From assembly GCF_000732925.1 (NCBI RefSeq), contig NZ_CP008953.1, positions 5,766,001-5,830,000 of the forward strand: 64,000 nucleotides of DNA. The letters are read 5' to 3'. The stretch's first letter is position 1; each line of letters starts with the position of its first letter. This document shows positions 47,380-54,628 of this stretch, one piece after another. The translations under genes were made by a program, and so were the position numbers. The notes beneath the pieces were generated by a model. That model had not been told where the DNA came from. It did no database searches and saw nothing but the letters and a program-made list of their open reading frames with translations. This DNA comes from Amycolatopsis japonica. GTDB taxonomy: Bacteria > Actinomycetota > Actinomycetes > Mycobacteriales > Pseudonocardiaceae.

Positions 47380-47663
47380 CGCTGGTCGCGCTTGTAGCCG
47401 CCGACGCCTTCGTCATCGGCGCCTTGCCACAGCGCCGGGTCGTAGGGCGTATCGGGAACTTGGACCCGATCGGCGGCCTTCGCCTGCGCGGGCACCGCGT
47501 TCGGGGTCGTGTCGAGGTCCGTCGCGTCGATGTCGAGCCGCTCGACGTCGTTCGCCAGGCGCCGTACCGCCGAGGCGTCGCCGTATCGGGACCGCAGCGC
47601 GCCGACGCACTGCCTCAGCTGACCGATGGCTCGCCGAAGCTCGGCGATCTCTGTGGTGGACAT
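47376..47663 (-). CDS. Small conserved protein heading the sdh operon (Rv0250c position)
   Basis: A 95-residue soluble protein: an N-terminal helix (STTEIAELRRAIGQLRQCVGALRSRYG) then a region ending PYDPALWQGADDEGVGGYKR. The ATG at 47663 follows GGGAGG. It overlaps sdhC by 4 bases. M. tuberculosis has a similar-sized gene (Rv0250c) at this place. It may be an assembly factor or accessory subunit of Sdh1; function not known. Confidence 0.78.
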   Translation of the reverse strand: MSTTEIAELRRAIGQLRQCVGALRSRYGDASAVRRLANDVERLDIDATDLDTTPNAVPAQAKAADRVQVPDTPYDPALWQGADDEGVGGYKRDQR

Positions 47664-47733
47664 CGGTACCTCCCGATGGTCGGTTCGGTTGGCCGCTTGA
47701 GCCTTCGAAGGCAAGCGATTCCTCGCCGTCTCG

Positions 47734-47852
47734 ACTCTGCCGCGCGTTGTGCAATGTGACAAGTAGCACAGTGGAACCTAGTGACGTGACGGAGGTCACG
47801 CGAGTCGATCTTCTGTATCGATTTTGATTCGGGCTTTCCCCTGGGTTACTGT
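47734..47852. promoter_or_regulatory. Divergent sdh / edd control region with a Crp-like site
   Basis: For sdh (minus strand), TTGTCA (47762-47757) and CAGAGT (47739-47734) are 17 bp apart. For edd (plus), TTGATT (47824-47829) and TACTGT (47847-47852) are also 17 bp apart. TGTGACAAGTAGCACA (47755-47770) fits the Crp/GlxR consensus TGTGA-N6-TCACA with one mismatch and overlaps the sdh -35 box. A second dyad, CGTGAC-N4-GTCACG, is at 47785-47800. Confidence 0.6.
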
Positions 47853-47927
47853 GGCCACTGTCACGACCCAGCGACGTCAGCGTTGCCGTCCCGCGGACCA
47901 CCACGACCAGTGATCCGGAGCCGGACA

Positions 47928-49817
47928 ATGAGCACCGCCCCGAACGTCCACCCCATCATCGCCGAAGTCACCGAACGCGTCGCCGCCCGCAGCGCCGAAA
48001 CCCGCGCCGCGTATCTCGAGCGCGTCGCCGCCGCCCACGAGGAAGGGCCGGTGCGGCGGGGCCTCGACTGCAGCAACCTCGCCCACGGCTTCGCCGCGAT
48101 GGAAGGTGTCGACAAAGCGGCACTGCGCGCCTCGCGGGCGCCGGGCGTCGCGATCGTCTCGTCCTACAACGACATGCTTTCGGCGCACCAGCCGATGCAG
48201 GAGTACCCCGCGCTGCTGAAGGGCTCGGTCCGCCAGGCGGGCGGCGTCGCCCAGTTCGCCGGCGGCGTGCCCGCGATGTGCGACGGCGTCACCCAGGGCC
48301 GCCCGGGGATGGAGCTGTCGCTGTTCAGCCGCGAGGTGATCGCGATGTCGACCGCGATCGCGCTGTCCCACGACATGTTCGACGCGGCGCTGCTGCTCGG
48401 CGTCTGCGACAAGATCGTGCCCGGCCTGCTGATCGGGGCGCTGTCCTTCGGGCACCTCCCGACGATCCTCGTGCCCGCCGGGCCGATGAACTCCGGCCTG
48501 CCGAACAAGGAGAAGGCGCGCGTGCGCCAGCTCTACGCCGAGGGCAAGGCGACCCGCGAAGACCTGCTGGACGCCGAAGCGGCTTCGTACCACTCGGCGG
48601 GGACGTGCACCTTCTACGGCACGGCCAACTCGAACCAGATGGTCGTCGAGGTGATGGGCCTGCACCTGCCGGGCGCCAGCTTCGTGCAGCCGAACTCGCC
48701 GCTGCGGCGGGTGCTCACCGAAGAGGCCGGGCGTCGCGTCGTGAAACTCTCGCGCGGCGAGGAGTACACGCCGGTCTCGCGCGTGATCGACGAGAAGGCC
48801 GTCGTCAACGGCGTCATCGCGCTGCTCGCCACGGGCGGTTCGACCAATCACACGATGCACCTCGTCGCGATCGCCGCCGCCGCGGGCATCCAGCTGACCT
48901 GGGACGACTTCTCCGATCTGTCGTCGGTGATCCCGCTGCTGGCCCGCGTGTACCCGAACGGCAGCGCGGACATCAACCACTTCCACGCCGCCGGGGGCAT
49001 CCAGTTCCTGGTCGGCACGTTGCTCGACGCGGGTCTGCTGCACGAGGACGTCCAGACCGTCGCCGGTCCGGGCCTGCACCGCTACCGGCAGGAGCCGATC
49101 CTTTCCGAGGGTGAACTGGTCTGGCGCGACGTCCCGACGCGCAGCCTCGACGAGGACGTCCTGCGCCCCGCGTGGCGGCCGTTCGCCGCCGACGGCGGGC
49201 TGCGGATGGTCGCGGGCAACCTCGGCCGCGCGGTGATCAAGGTGTCCGCGGTGGCACCGGAACACCGGATCGTGCAGGCCCCGGCGCGGGTCTTCACCGA
49301 CCAGAAGTCCTTCAAGGACGCTTTCGAGGCCGGCGAGCTGGACCGCGACGTCGTCGTGGTCATCCGGCAGCAGGGTCCCCAGGCCAACGGCATGCCGGAA
49401 CTGCACGGGCTCACCCCGGCGCTGGGGGTGCTGATGGACCGCGGGCACCAGGTGGCGTTGCTCACCGACGGCCGGATGTCGGGCGCGTCCGGCAAGATCC
49501 CCGCGGCGATCCAGGTGACCCCGGAAGCCGCCGCGGGCGGCCCGATCGCGCGGATCGCCGACGGCGACGTCGTCCGCCTCGACGCCAAGGCCGGGACGCT
49601 CGACGTCCTCGTGGGTGACGAAGAACTCGCCCGCCGTGAACTGGTGGACTCCCCGCCTTCGGAGGCATCCTGGACCGGCACCGGCCGGGAGCTGTTCGCG
49701 GCGCTGCGCCGCGCGGTCGGCCCCGCCGATCAGGGCGCGAGCGTGTTCGGACCGCTCACGCCGGAACACTTCGGCGCTCCGGCGCACACGTTGACCCCTG
49801 TGGAGGTAACCCAGTGA
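47928..49817 (+). CDS. edd: Phosphogluconate dehydratase (Entner-Doudoroff pathway)
   Basis: A 629-residue IlvD/Edd family enzyme dehydrating 6-phosphogluconate to KDPG. The motifs FAGGVPAMCDGVTQGRPGMELSLFSR and GVCDKIVPG and TCTFYGTANSN carry the conserved Cys for the iron-sulfur cluster. The length and SYNDMLSAHQP fit Edd rather than IlvD. The ATG at 47928 follows GGAG. It overlaps eda by 4 bases, giving a complete two-gene Entner-Doudoroff operon. Confidence 0.96.
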   Translation: MSTAPNVHPIIAEVTERVAARSAETRAAYLERVAAAHEEGPVRRGLDCSNLAHGFAAMEGVDKAALRASRAPGVAIVSSYNDMLSAHQPMQEYPALLKGSVRQAGGVAQFAGGVPAMCDGVTQGRPGMELSLFSREVIAMSTAIALSHDMFDAALLLGVCDKIVPGLLIGALSFGHLPTILVPAGPMNSGLPNKEKARVRQLYAEGKATREDLLDAEAASYHSAGTCTFYGTANSNQMVVEVMGLHLPGASFVQPNSPLRRVLTEEAGRRVVKLSRGEEYTPVSRVIDEKAVVNGVIALLATGGSTNHTMHLVAIAAAAGIQLTWDDFSDLSSVIPLLARVYPNGSADINHFHAAGGIQFLVGTLLDAGLLHEDVQTVAGPGLHRYRQEPILSEGELVWRDVPTRSLDEDVLRPAWRPFAADGGLRMVAGNLGRAVIKVSAVAPEHRIVQAPARVFTDQKSFKDAFEAGELDRDVVVVIRQQGPQANGMPELHGLTPALGVLMDRGHQVALLTDGRMSGASGKIPAAIQVTPEAAAGGPIARIADGDVVRLDAKAGTLDVLVGDEELARRELVDSPPSEASWTGTGRELFAALRRAVGPADQGASVFGPLTPEHFGAPAHTLTPVEVTQ

Positions 49818-50434
49818 CCACCGGCGCCGACCTGCTCGGTCTGTCCCCCGTGATGCCCGTCGTCGTGCTCGACGACGCCGCCGACGCCGTGCCCACCGCG
49901 CGGGCCCTGCTCGCGGGCGGGATCGGCGTGATCGAGCTGACCCTGCGCACCCCGGCGGCACTCGCCTCGATCGAGCGGATCGCCGCGGAGGTCCCGGAGA
50001 TCGTCATCGGCGCCGGGACCGTCACGGCGCCCGAACACGCCAAGCAGGCGGCCGACGCAGGCGCGAAGTTCCTGGTGACCCCCGGCTGCACGGACGCCGT
50101 GCTGGACGCCGCGTTCGACACCGGCCTGCCGTTCCTGCCGGGCGCGAGCACGGTTTCGGAGGCGATGCGGCTCGCCGAACGCGGGCTGACCGCGCTGAAG
50201 TTCTTCCCCGCCGAGGCCAGTGGCGGCGTGGCGTACCTGAAGTCGATCGGCGGGCCGCTGCCCGGGCTGAAGTTCTGCCCGACCGGCGGGATCACCGTGA
50301 AGACCGCACCGGACTATCTCGCGCTGTCCAATGTGGGCTGTATCGGCGGTTCCTGGCTGACGCCGAAGGATGCCTTGGCCGCCAAGGACTTCGGGAAGAT
50401 CGAGGCGTTCGCGGCGGAGGCCTCGAAGCTCTGA
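49814..50434 (+). CDS. eda: KDPG aldolase (2-dehydro-3-deoxyphosphogluconate aldolase)
   Basis: A 206-residue class I aldolase cleaving KDPG to pyruvate and glyceraldehyde-3-phosphate. Features are VIELTLRTPAAL with the catalytic Glu, GAGTVTAPEHAKQAADAGAKF, and the Schiff-base Lys in LTALKFFPAE. A GTG start overlaps the edd stop (GTGA). It completes the ED route next to edd; an 11-bp terminator follows. Confidence 0.95.
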   Translation: MTTGADLLGLSPVMPVVVLDDAADAVPTARALLAGGIGVIELTLRTPAALASIERIAAEVPEIVIGAGTVTAPEHAKQAADAGAKFLVTPGCTDAVLDAAFDTGLPFLPGASTVSEAMRLAERGLTALKFFPAEASGGVAYLKSIGGPLPGLKFCPTGGITVKTAPDYLALSNVGCIGGSWLTPKDALAAKDFGKIEAFAAEASKL

Positions 50435-50443
50435 TCCGACTCG

Positions 50444-50476
50444 GTGAGGGCCACTCGGGTGACGGGTGGCCCTCAC
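50444..50476. terminator. Terminator between eda and the GNAT gene
   Basis: GTGAGGGCCAC (50444-50454) pairs with GTGGCCCTCAC (50466-50476), 11 bp perfect. It lies between convergent stops at 50434 and 50482, so it can work for both strands. It is a shorter relative of the GTGAAGGCC palindromes. Confidence 0.7.
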
Positions 50477-50481
50477 TGCTT

Positions 50482-50919
50482 TCACAGTGGCAACTGGTAC
50501 TGGATGAAGCCCCGGTTGACCGCGACCCGGTCGTACAGGCGGCGCGCCGTCGCGTTGGATTCCTTGGTGTGCCAGTAGACCCTGCCGCACTCGCGGGTGC
50601 GCGCCCAGTCCGCGACGGCCTCGATCAGCGCCCGCGCGACCCCCTTGCCGCGGGCTTCCGGCGCGGTGAACAGATCCTGCAGGTAACAGACGTCGGTGAG
50701 CGCGGAAGTGCTGGGGTGCACCAGGAAATGCACGATCCCGGCGAGCTCGCCGCCCACGTGGGCACCGAGCGCGTGCATCCGCTCCCCCGTTTGGAACTCG
50801 CGCCAAGCCCGGTCGTAGACCTCTTGCGGCGCAACACGTTCGTAGAAGGCGATGTACGCGCGGAACAGGCCTTCCCAGGCTTCGCGGTCTTCAGGCTTCA
50901 AGGGCTCGATGGTGATCAT
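50482..50919 (-). CDS. GNAT family N-acetyltransferase
   Basis: A 145-residue acetyl-CoA-dependent transferase. The acetyl-CoA loop is ARGKGVARALIEAVADWA (about 93-110), and YLQDLFTAPEARG is the preceding strand. The C-terminal GRVYWHTKESNATARRLYDRV is typical of the family. The ATG at 50919 follows GGAGG. The substrate (amine or amino acid) is not identifiable. Confidence 0.88.
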   Translation of the reverse strand: MITIEPLKPEDREAWEGLFRAYIAFYERVAPQEVYDRAWREFQTGERMHALGAHVGGELAGIVHFLVHPSTSALTDVCYLQDLFTAPEARGKGVARALIEAVADWARTRECGRVYWHTKESNATARRLYDRVAVNRGFIQYQLPL

Positions 50920-51008
50920 GTGCGTCCTCCCAGTGATCACCCGAGCCTAGGGTTTCCCCGCCGTCCCGCGTGTGGCCACTCACGCGGTAAAGCGGGCTGC
51001 CACTCCCG

Positions 51009-51449
51009 TCAGCTGACGGCTTGCTTCACCAGGGCGGCGATGCGCTGCTCCACATCGGGCGTGACGCCTGTCAGTGCGAAGGCGGTCGCCCACATCGCGC
51101 CGTCGTCCAGCTGAGCCGCGTCGTTGAAGCCGAGCGTCGCGTACCGCGTCTTGAACTTGGCCGCGGGCTGGAAGAAGCAGACGAGCTTGCCGTCCAGCGC
51201 GTAGGCGGGCTGGCCGTACCAGAGTTTCGGCGCGAGCATCGGGGCGTTGGCCTTCACGACGGTGTGGACCAGCTCCGCCAGCGCCCGGTCCTCATCGGAC
51301 ATCTCGGCGATCTTCGCGATCACGTCCTGTTCCGCGGCCGCCGCTTTGTCGGCCGCCGAGCTGCGACGCGCCGCCTTCTTCATGTCCTGGGCGTGTTCCT
51401 TCATCGCGGCCTTCTCTTCGGCCGAGAATCCTTCGTAGGTCGTGGTCAT
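51009..51449 (-). CDS. DUF1801 (YdhG/YdeI-like) domain protein
   Basis: A 146-residue protein with a Lys/Ala-rich helical N-terminus (about 1-50) and a YdhG-like DUF1801 domain (KLWYGQPAYALDGKLVCFFQPAAKFKTRYATLGF). Function of the family is not established. The ATG at 51449 follows GGAGAA. It is about 50 bases downstream of the VOC gene and probably in one operon with it. Confidence 0.82.
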   Translation of the reverse strand: MTTTYEGFSAEEKAAMKEHAQDMKKAARRSSAADKAAAAEQDVIAKIAEMSDEDRALAELVHTVVKANAPMLAPKLWYGQPAYALDGKLVCFFQPAAKFKTRYATLGFNDAAQLDDGAMWATAFALTGVTPDVEQRIAALVKQAVS

Positions 51450-51499
51450 GGCGTTTTCTCCTTGGTAGGCGGCGAGCGGGGGCATCCGGAAGTGGCACA

Positions 51500-52123
51500 T
51501 CAGGACTGGGCGGCGAGCGCCGAGGTCTCCCAGGCGAATCCGTCCGGGTCGGTGAACGGGGCGGCACCGCAGATCGCGATGCGGTGCGAGCCGGTGCCCT
51601 CGGGGGACACGCCGGCGTCCTTGGCCAGCGCCTTGCGCTTGTACAGCGCCAGCTTCACGGGGCTCGACCCGGCTTCGAACTCGACGTACACGCGGCCGAA
51701 GCTCTTCCCGACGGTGAGGCCGTGCTCGACGTAGAACTTCTTGCTCGCGGCCACATCGGCGACGCCCAGCAGGAGCACGATGGCGTCGATCTCGCGGGTG
51801 GCCGGCGCGGTGTTCTTCTTCGCCGAGGTGGCGATCTTCCAGATCGCGCCGTCCGGTGCCTGGACGGTTCCGCCGTAACCCCACATCGACTTCGCGGCGG
51901 GCTTGATCACGGTCGCCCCGGCGGCGACGGCGGCGTCGATGAGCGCGTCCGCGTTGGCGGGCTGGGAAACCGTGAGGGAAAGGGTGTAGCCGCGGAAGCC
52001 GGTGGAGGGCTCCTGCGACGCCCGGAAGCGAAGCTCGGGGCCGAGCCTGAAGGCGGTGGTGTAGAAGCGTTCGGCGGCCTCGGTGTCGGCCACTTCGAGG
52101 GTGATGGCGTCGATGAAGTTCAT
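51500..52123 (-). CDS. VOC (glyoxalase-like) superfamily protein, tandem
   Basis: A 207-residue protein made of two vicinal-oxygen-chelate modules (about 1-100 and 110-207). MNFIDAITLEVADTEAAERFYTTAF opens the first and IDAIVLLLGVADVAASKKFYVEHGL the second; TDPDGFAWE closes it. Such proteins include glyoxalases, dioxygenases and resistance proteins; metal ligands are not clear. ATG at 52123. It precedes the DUF1801 gene. Confidence 0.85.
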   Translation of the reverse strand: MNFIDAITLEVADTEAAERFYTTAFRLGPELRFRASQEPSTGFRGYTLSLTVSQPANADALIDAAVAAGATVIKPAAKSMWGYGGTVQAPDGAIWKIATSAKKNTAPATREIDAIVLLLGVADVAASKKFYVEHGLTVGKSFGRVYVEFEAGSSPVKLALYKRKALAKDAGVSPEGTGSHRIAICGAAPFTDPDGFAWETSALAAQS

Positions 52124-52484
52124 GCCGGTAACGCTATTTCGCGGCGGGCTTCCGGCGCTTCTCGATTCCTGATCGGTCGTATCGGCGCTGTTCAGAGGCT
52201 TGGCGGAGGGCGATCTGGGCCGTGCGGGTTCGCGTGACGGCAAGCTCGTGGTCACCGGGGTGCGCCCAGGCGGCACTTTCGCGTGACTGAGCGGACGGCG
52301 CGTGTGATCAGACGGACGACACACGTGATTGGACGGACGACACGCGCGTAGCCGGGATCTGTCCCGAGCCGTCCGTCTGGACACGTGTGTCGTCCGTCTG
52401 GTCACGCGAAACCGCCGGGAACGCAAAACACCGGCCGCGCGGGCAAGTGCCCGTACGGCCGGTGAGTGGCTGTGGTGCGGAAGC
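52124..52484. repeat. Cluster of about 22-bp repeats in inverted arrangement
   Basis: Within this 361-bp gene-free stretch, 52281-52409 holds three direct units (CGTGA..GACGGACGACAC type, at about 52281, 52301, 52321). Two inverted units (CCGTCCGTCTGGACACGTG and CGTCCGTCTGGTCACGCG, at 52369 and 52391) follow. The complement of the right half matches the left half over about 40 bases with few changes. The rest of the stretch shows nothing. It precedes no obvious gene start (recX and the VOC gene end or start around it). Confidence 0.6.
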
Positions 52485-53027
52485 TCAGTCGAGGGTGGCG
52501 TCGTCCAGCAGTGCCGACTCGGCGCCGAACTCGCGGAGTTCGTCGCGGATCACGGTGTAGGCCAGCCCTTGGGGATAGCCCTTGCGGGCGAGGAAGCCCA
52601 GCAGGCGGCGGATCGCCGTCTGCTCGTCGACGTTGCCCAAGGAGCGCATGCGCTTCCGTACCAGCTCTCGGGCGCGCTGCTCCTCTGCCTCTCGGTCCAC
52701 CTCTTCGGCGGCCTGGACGGCGATATCCCCATCGATTCCTTTGCGTTTGAGTTCGGCTACGAGGGCGGTCCGTGCCAGGCCCATGTTGGCATGGCGGGAA
52801 CGCACCCACATCTCGGCGAACTCGGCGTCGTTGATGAGCCCTGCCTGGTCCAGCTTACCGAGCAGGGTCTCCGTCGTCTCCTCGTCGAAGCCCTTGCGTT
52901 TGAGGGCCTGACGCAGTTCCTCCGTGGAACGCGGGCGCGCGGCCAGGAGATCGAAGCAGATCTCCTTGGCCTTCTTCCTCCGCTCGTCCGGCGGCAGCTC
53001 CGCCGGATCCACTTTGGGCGCACGCAT
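52485..53027 (-). CDS. recX: Regulatory protein RecX
   Basis: A 180-residue helical RecX that limits RecA filament growth. Typical segments: EICFDLLAARPRSTEELRQALKRKGFD, LDQAGLINDAEFAEMWVRSRH and LARKGYPQGLAYTVIRDEL, three RecX tandem-helix repeats. ATG at 53027. It follows recA with a small hairpin between, the arrangement that lets RecX be made at a lower level than RecA. Confidence 0.94.
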   Translation of the reverse strand: MRAPKVDPAELPPDERRKKAKEICFDLLAARPRSTEELRQALKRKGFDEETTETLLGKLDQAGLINDAEFAEMWVRSRHANMGLARTALVAELKRKGIDGDIAVQAAEEVDREAEEQRARELVRKRMRSLGNVDEQTAIRRLLGFLARKGYPQGLAYTVIRDELREFGAESALLDDATLD

Positions 53028-53068
53028 TCAGCTCTCACTCCAGTCGAAACGGTCGATCGGCGACTTCA

Positions 53069-53082
53069 CCCCGTCGACGGGG
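53069..53082 (-). terminator. Small palindrome between recA and recX
   Basis: CCCCGTCGACGGGG is a perfect 14-base palindrome just downstream of the recA stop. In other bacteria a hairpin here lowers recX relative to recA; whether this one attenuates is inferred. Confidence 0.45.
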
Positions 53083-53091
53083 CTCCGGAAC

Positions 53092-54132
53092 TCAGAAGTC
53101 GACCGGCGCGGGGGCGGCTTCGGCGTCGACGGCGGCACCGATGCCGAGCTTCTCCTTGATGCGCTTCTCGATCTCGTTGGCGATGTCCGGGTTGTCCAGC
53201 AGGAACTTGCGGGCGTTCTCCTTGCCCTGGCCCAGCTGGTCGCCCTCGTAGGTGTACCAGGCGCCGGACTTGCGCAGGATGCCCTGGTCGACACCCATGT
53301 CGATCAACGAACCCTCGCGGGAGACACCCTTGCCGTAGAGGATGTCGAACTCGGCCTGCTTGAAGGGCGGCGCGACCTTGTTCTTCACGACCTTGACGCG
53401 GGTGCGGTTGCCGACGGGCTCGCCGCCGTCCTTCAGCGTCTCGATCCGGCGGACGTCCAGGCGGACCGACGCGTAGAACTTCAGCGCCTTACCACCGGTC
53501 GTGGTCTCCGGAGAGCCGAACATGACGCCGATCTTCTCGCGCAGCTGGTTGATGAAGATCGCGGTGGTGCCGGAGTTGTTCATCGCACCGGTCATCTTCC
53601 GCAGCGCCTGGCTCATCAGCCGGGCCTGCAGGCCGACGTGGTTGTCACCCATCTCGCCCTCGATCTCGGCGCGCGGCACGAGCGCGGCGACCGAGTCGAT
53701 GACCAGGATGTCGAGCGCGCCGGAACGGATCAGCATGTCCGCGATCTCGAGCGCCTGCTCACCGGTGTCCGGCTGGGAGACCAGCAGCGCGTCGGTGTCG
53801 ACGCCGAGCTTCTTGGCGTACTCCGGGTCCAGCGCGTGCTCCGCGTCGATGAACGCGGCGATGCCGCCGTTCTTCTGCGCGTTGGCGACCGCGTGCAGGG
53901 CGACGGTGGTCTTACCGGAGGACTCCGGACCGTAGATCTCGATGACCCGGCCGCGGGGCAGGCCGCCGATCCCGAGCGCGACGTCGAGTGCGATGGCACC
54001 GGTGGGGATGACCTCGATCGGCGCGCGGCCCTCTTCGCCGAGGCGCATGACCGAGCCCTTGCCGTACTGCTTGTCGATCTGGGCGAGGGCCAGTTCGAGC
54101 GCCTTGTCCTTGTCGGGTGCTGCTGGTGCCAT
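53092..54132 (-). CDS. recA: Recombinase RecA
   Basis: A 346-residue RecA. Walker A GPESSGKT, the DNA loop L1/L2 region (GEMGDNHVGLQARLMSQALRK; FINQLREKIGVMFGSPETTTGG) and the LDVRRIETLK strand are all intact. There is no intein, unlike M. tuberculosis recA. The ATG at 54132 follows GAGGTGG. It coats single-stranded DNA, promotes strand exchange and triggers LexA self-cleavage. A LexA box upstream makes it SOS-inducible. Confidence 0.98.
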   Translation of the reverse strand: MAPAAPDKDKALELALAQIDKQYGKGSVMRLGEEGRAPIEVIPTGAIALDVALGIGGLPRGRVIEIYGPESSGKTTVALHAVANAQKNGGIAAFIDAEHALDPEYAKKLGVDTDALLVSQPDTGEQALEIADMLIRSGALDILVIDSVAALVPRAEIEGEMGDNHVGLQARLMSQALRKMTGAMNNSGTTAIFINQLREKIGVMFGSPETTTGGKALKFYASVRLDVRRIETLKDGGEPVGNRTRVKVVKNKVAPPFKQAEFDILYGKGVSREGSLIDMGVDQGILRKSGAWYTYEGDQLGQGKENARKFLLDNPDIANEIEKRIKEKLGIGAAVDAEAAPAPVDF

Positions 54133-54235
54133 GGAGTCCACCTCGTTGGTTGAGCCGGGTAGGGCTTGATTCAGTTCTGAGCTGTCGGGTCCGACGCTAC
54201 GGGCGACCACCGACAATTCCAGGCCTCGCGCCCAA

Positions 54236-54289
54236 GCTGTGGATCGCTGACCCCGTTGTGGACAACACCATAGACGAACGTGTGTTCGA
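54236..54289 (-). promoter_or_regulatory. recA control region: LexA box and DnaA-box-like motif
   Basis: ACGAACGTGTGTTCGA (54274-54289) matches the SOS box at 11 of 12 fixed positions. TATGGT (54272-54267 on the minus strand) next to it could be a -10 box. TTGTGGACAA (54256-54265) contains an exact DnaA-box match, with TGTGGATCG nearby at 54240. Confidence 0.7.
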
Positions 54290-54339
54290 GGCCGTCTCCG
54301 ACACGCCGTTGCGTTAGGGTTCTTGCCCGTTCTTCGAGG

Positions 54340-54534
54340 TCAGCGCCGCTCGGGTGGGACCTCGAAGGCGTCGCAGACCGCCCGCCAGACGTCCTTGGCC
54401 GAGGTTCCCGCGTCGAGGGCCTGTTCGACGGTCCGGCCCCCGAGTTCGCCGAAGACGTGATCCCTGGAGAGGGTTTCCGCACGTCCTGGACCGAATTCGT
54501 CGGCCATCAGCCGCCGGAAGACCGTGATACGCAT
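54340..54534 (-). CDS. DUF3046 small protein (Rv2738c-like)
   Basis: A 64-residue helical protein (RITVFRRLMADEFGPGRAETLSRDHVFGELGGRT...DVWRAVCDAFEVP). DUF3046 is an actinobacterial family of unknown function found beside recA, as Rv2738c is in M. tuberculosis. ATG at 54534. Its gene lies upstream of recA on the same strand, about 200 bases away with the SOS box between. A possible link to DNA repair rests only on position. Confidence 0.82.
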   Translation of the reverse strand: MRITVFRRLMADEFGPGRAETLSRDHVFGELGGRTVEQALDAGTSAKDVWRAVCDAFEVPPERR

Positions 54535-54552
54535 CGGGCGGAGTCTAGCCCG

Positions 54553-54607
54553 GTCCGTGAAGGCCTCCTTGAGGGACTCTGGGTCCCTCAAGGAGGCCTT
54601 CACGGAC
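54553..54607. terminator. 25-bp-arm palindrome, family C
   Basis: Arms 54553-54577 and 54583-54607 are perfectly complementary with a 5-nt loop. It lies 21 bases after the Hsp70-like gene stop (minus strand) and before the DUF3046 start. Shares the outer core GTGAAGGCC with 25020-25070. Terminator. Confidence 0.75.
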
Positions 54608-54628
54608 TTGAGGATCGCGAAAAGGGGG

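Noticed and set aside
44599..47397. 932-codon plus-strand frame across the sdh operon
   Set aside because: Antisense shadow of sdhABC; the minus-strand genes carry all expected cofactor motifs and coupling overlaps.
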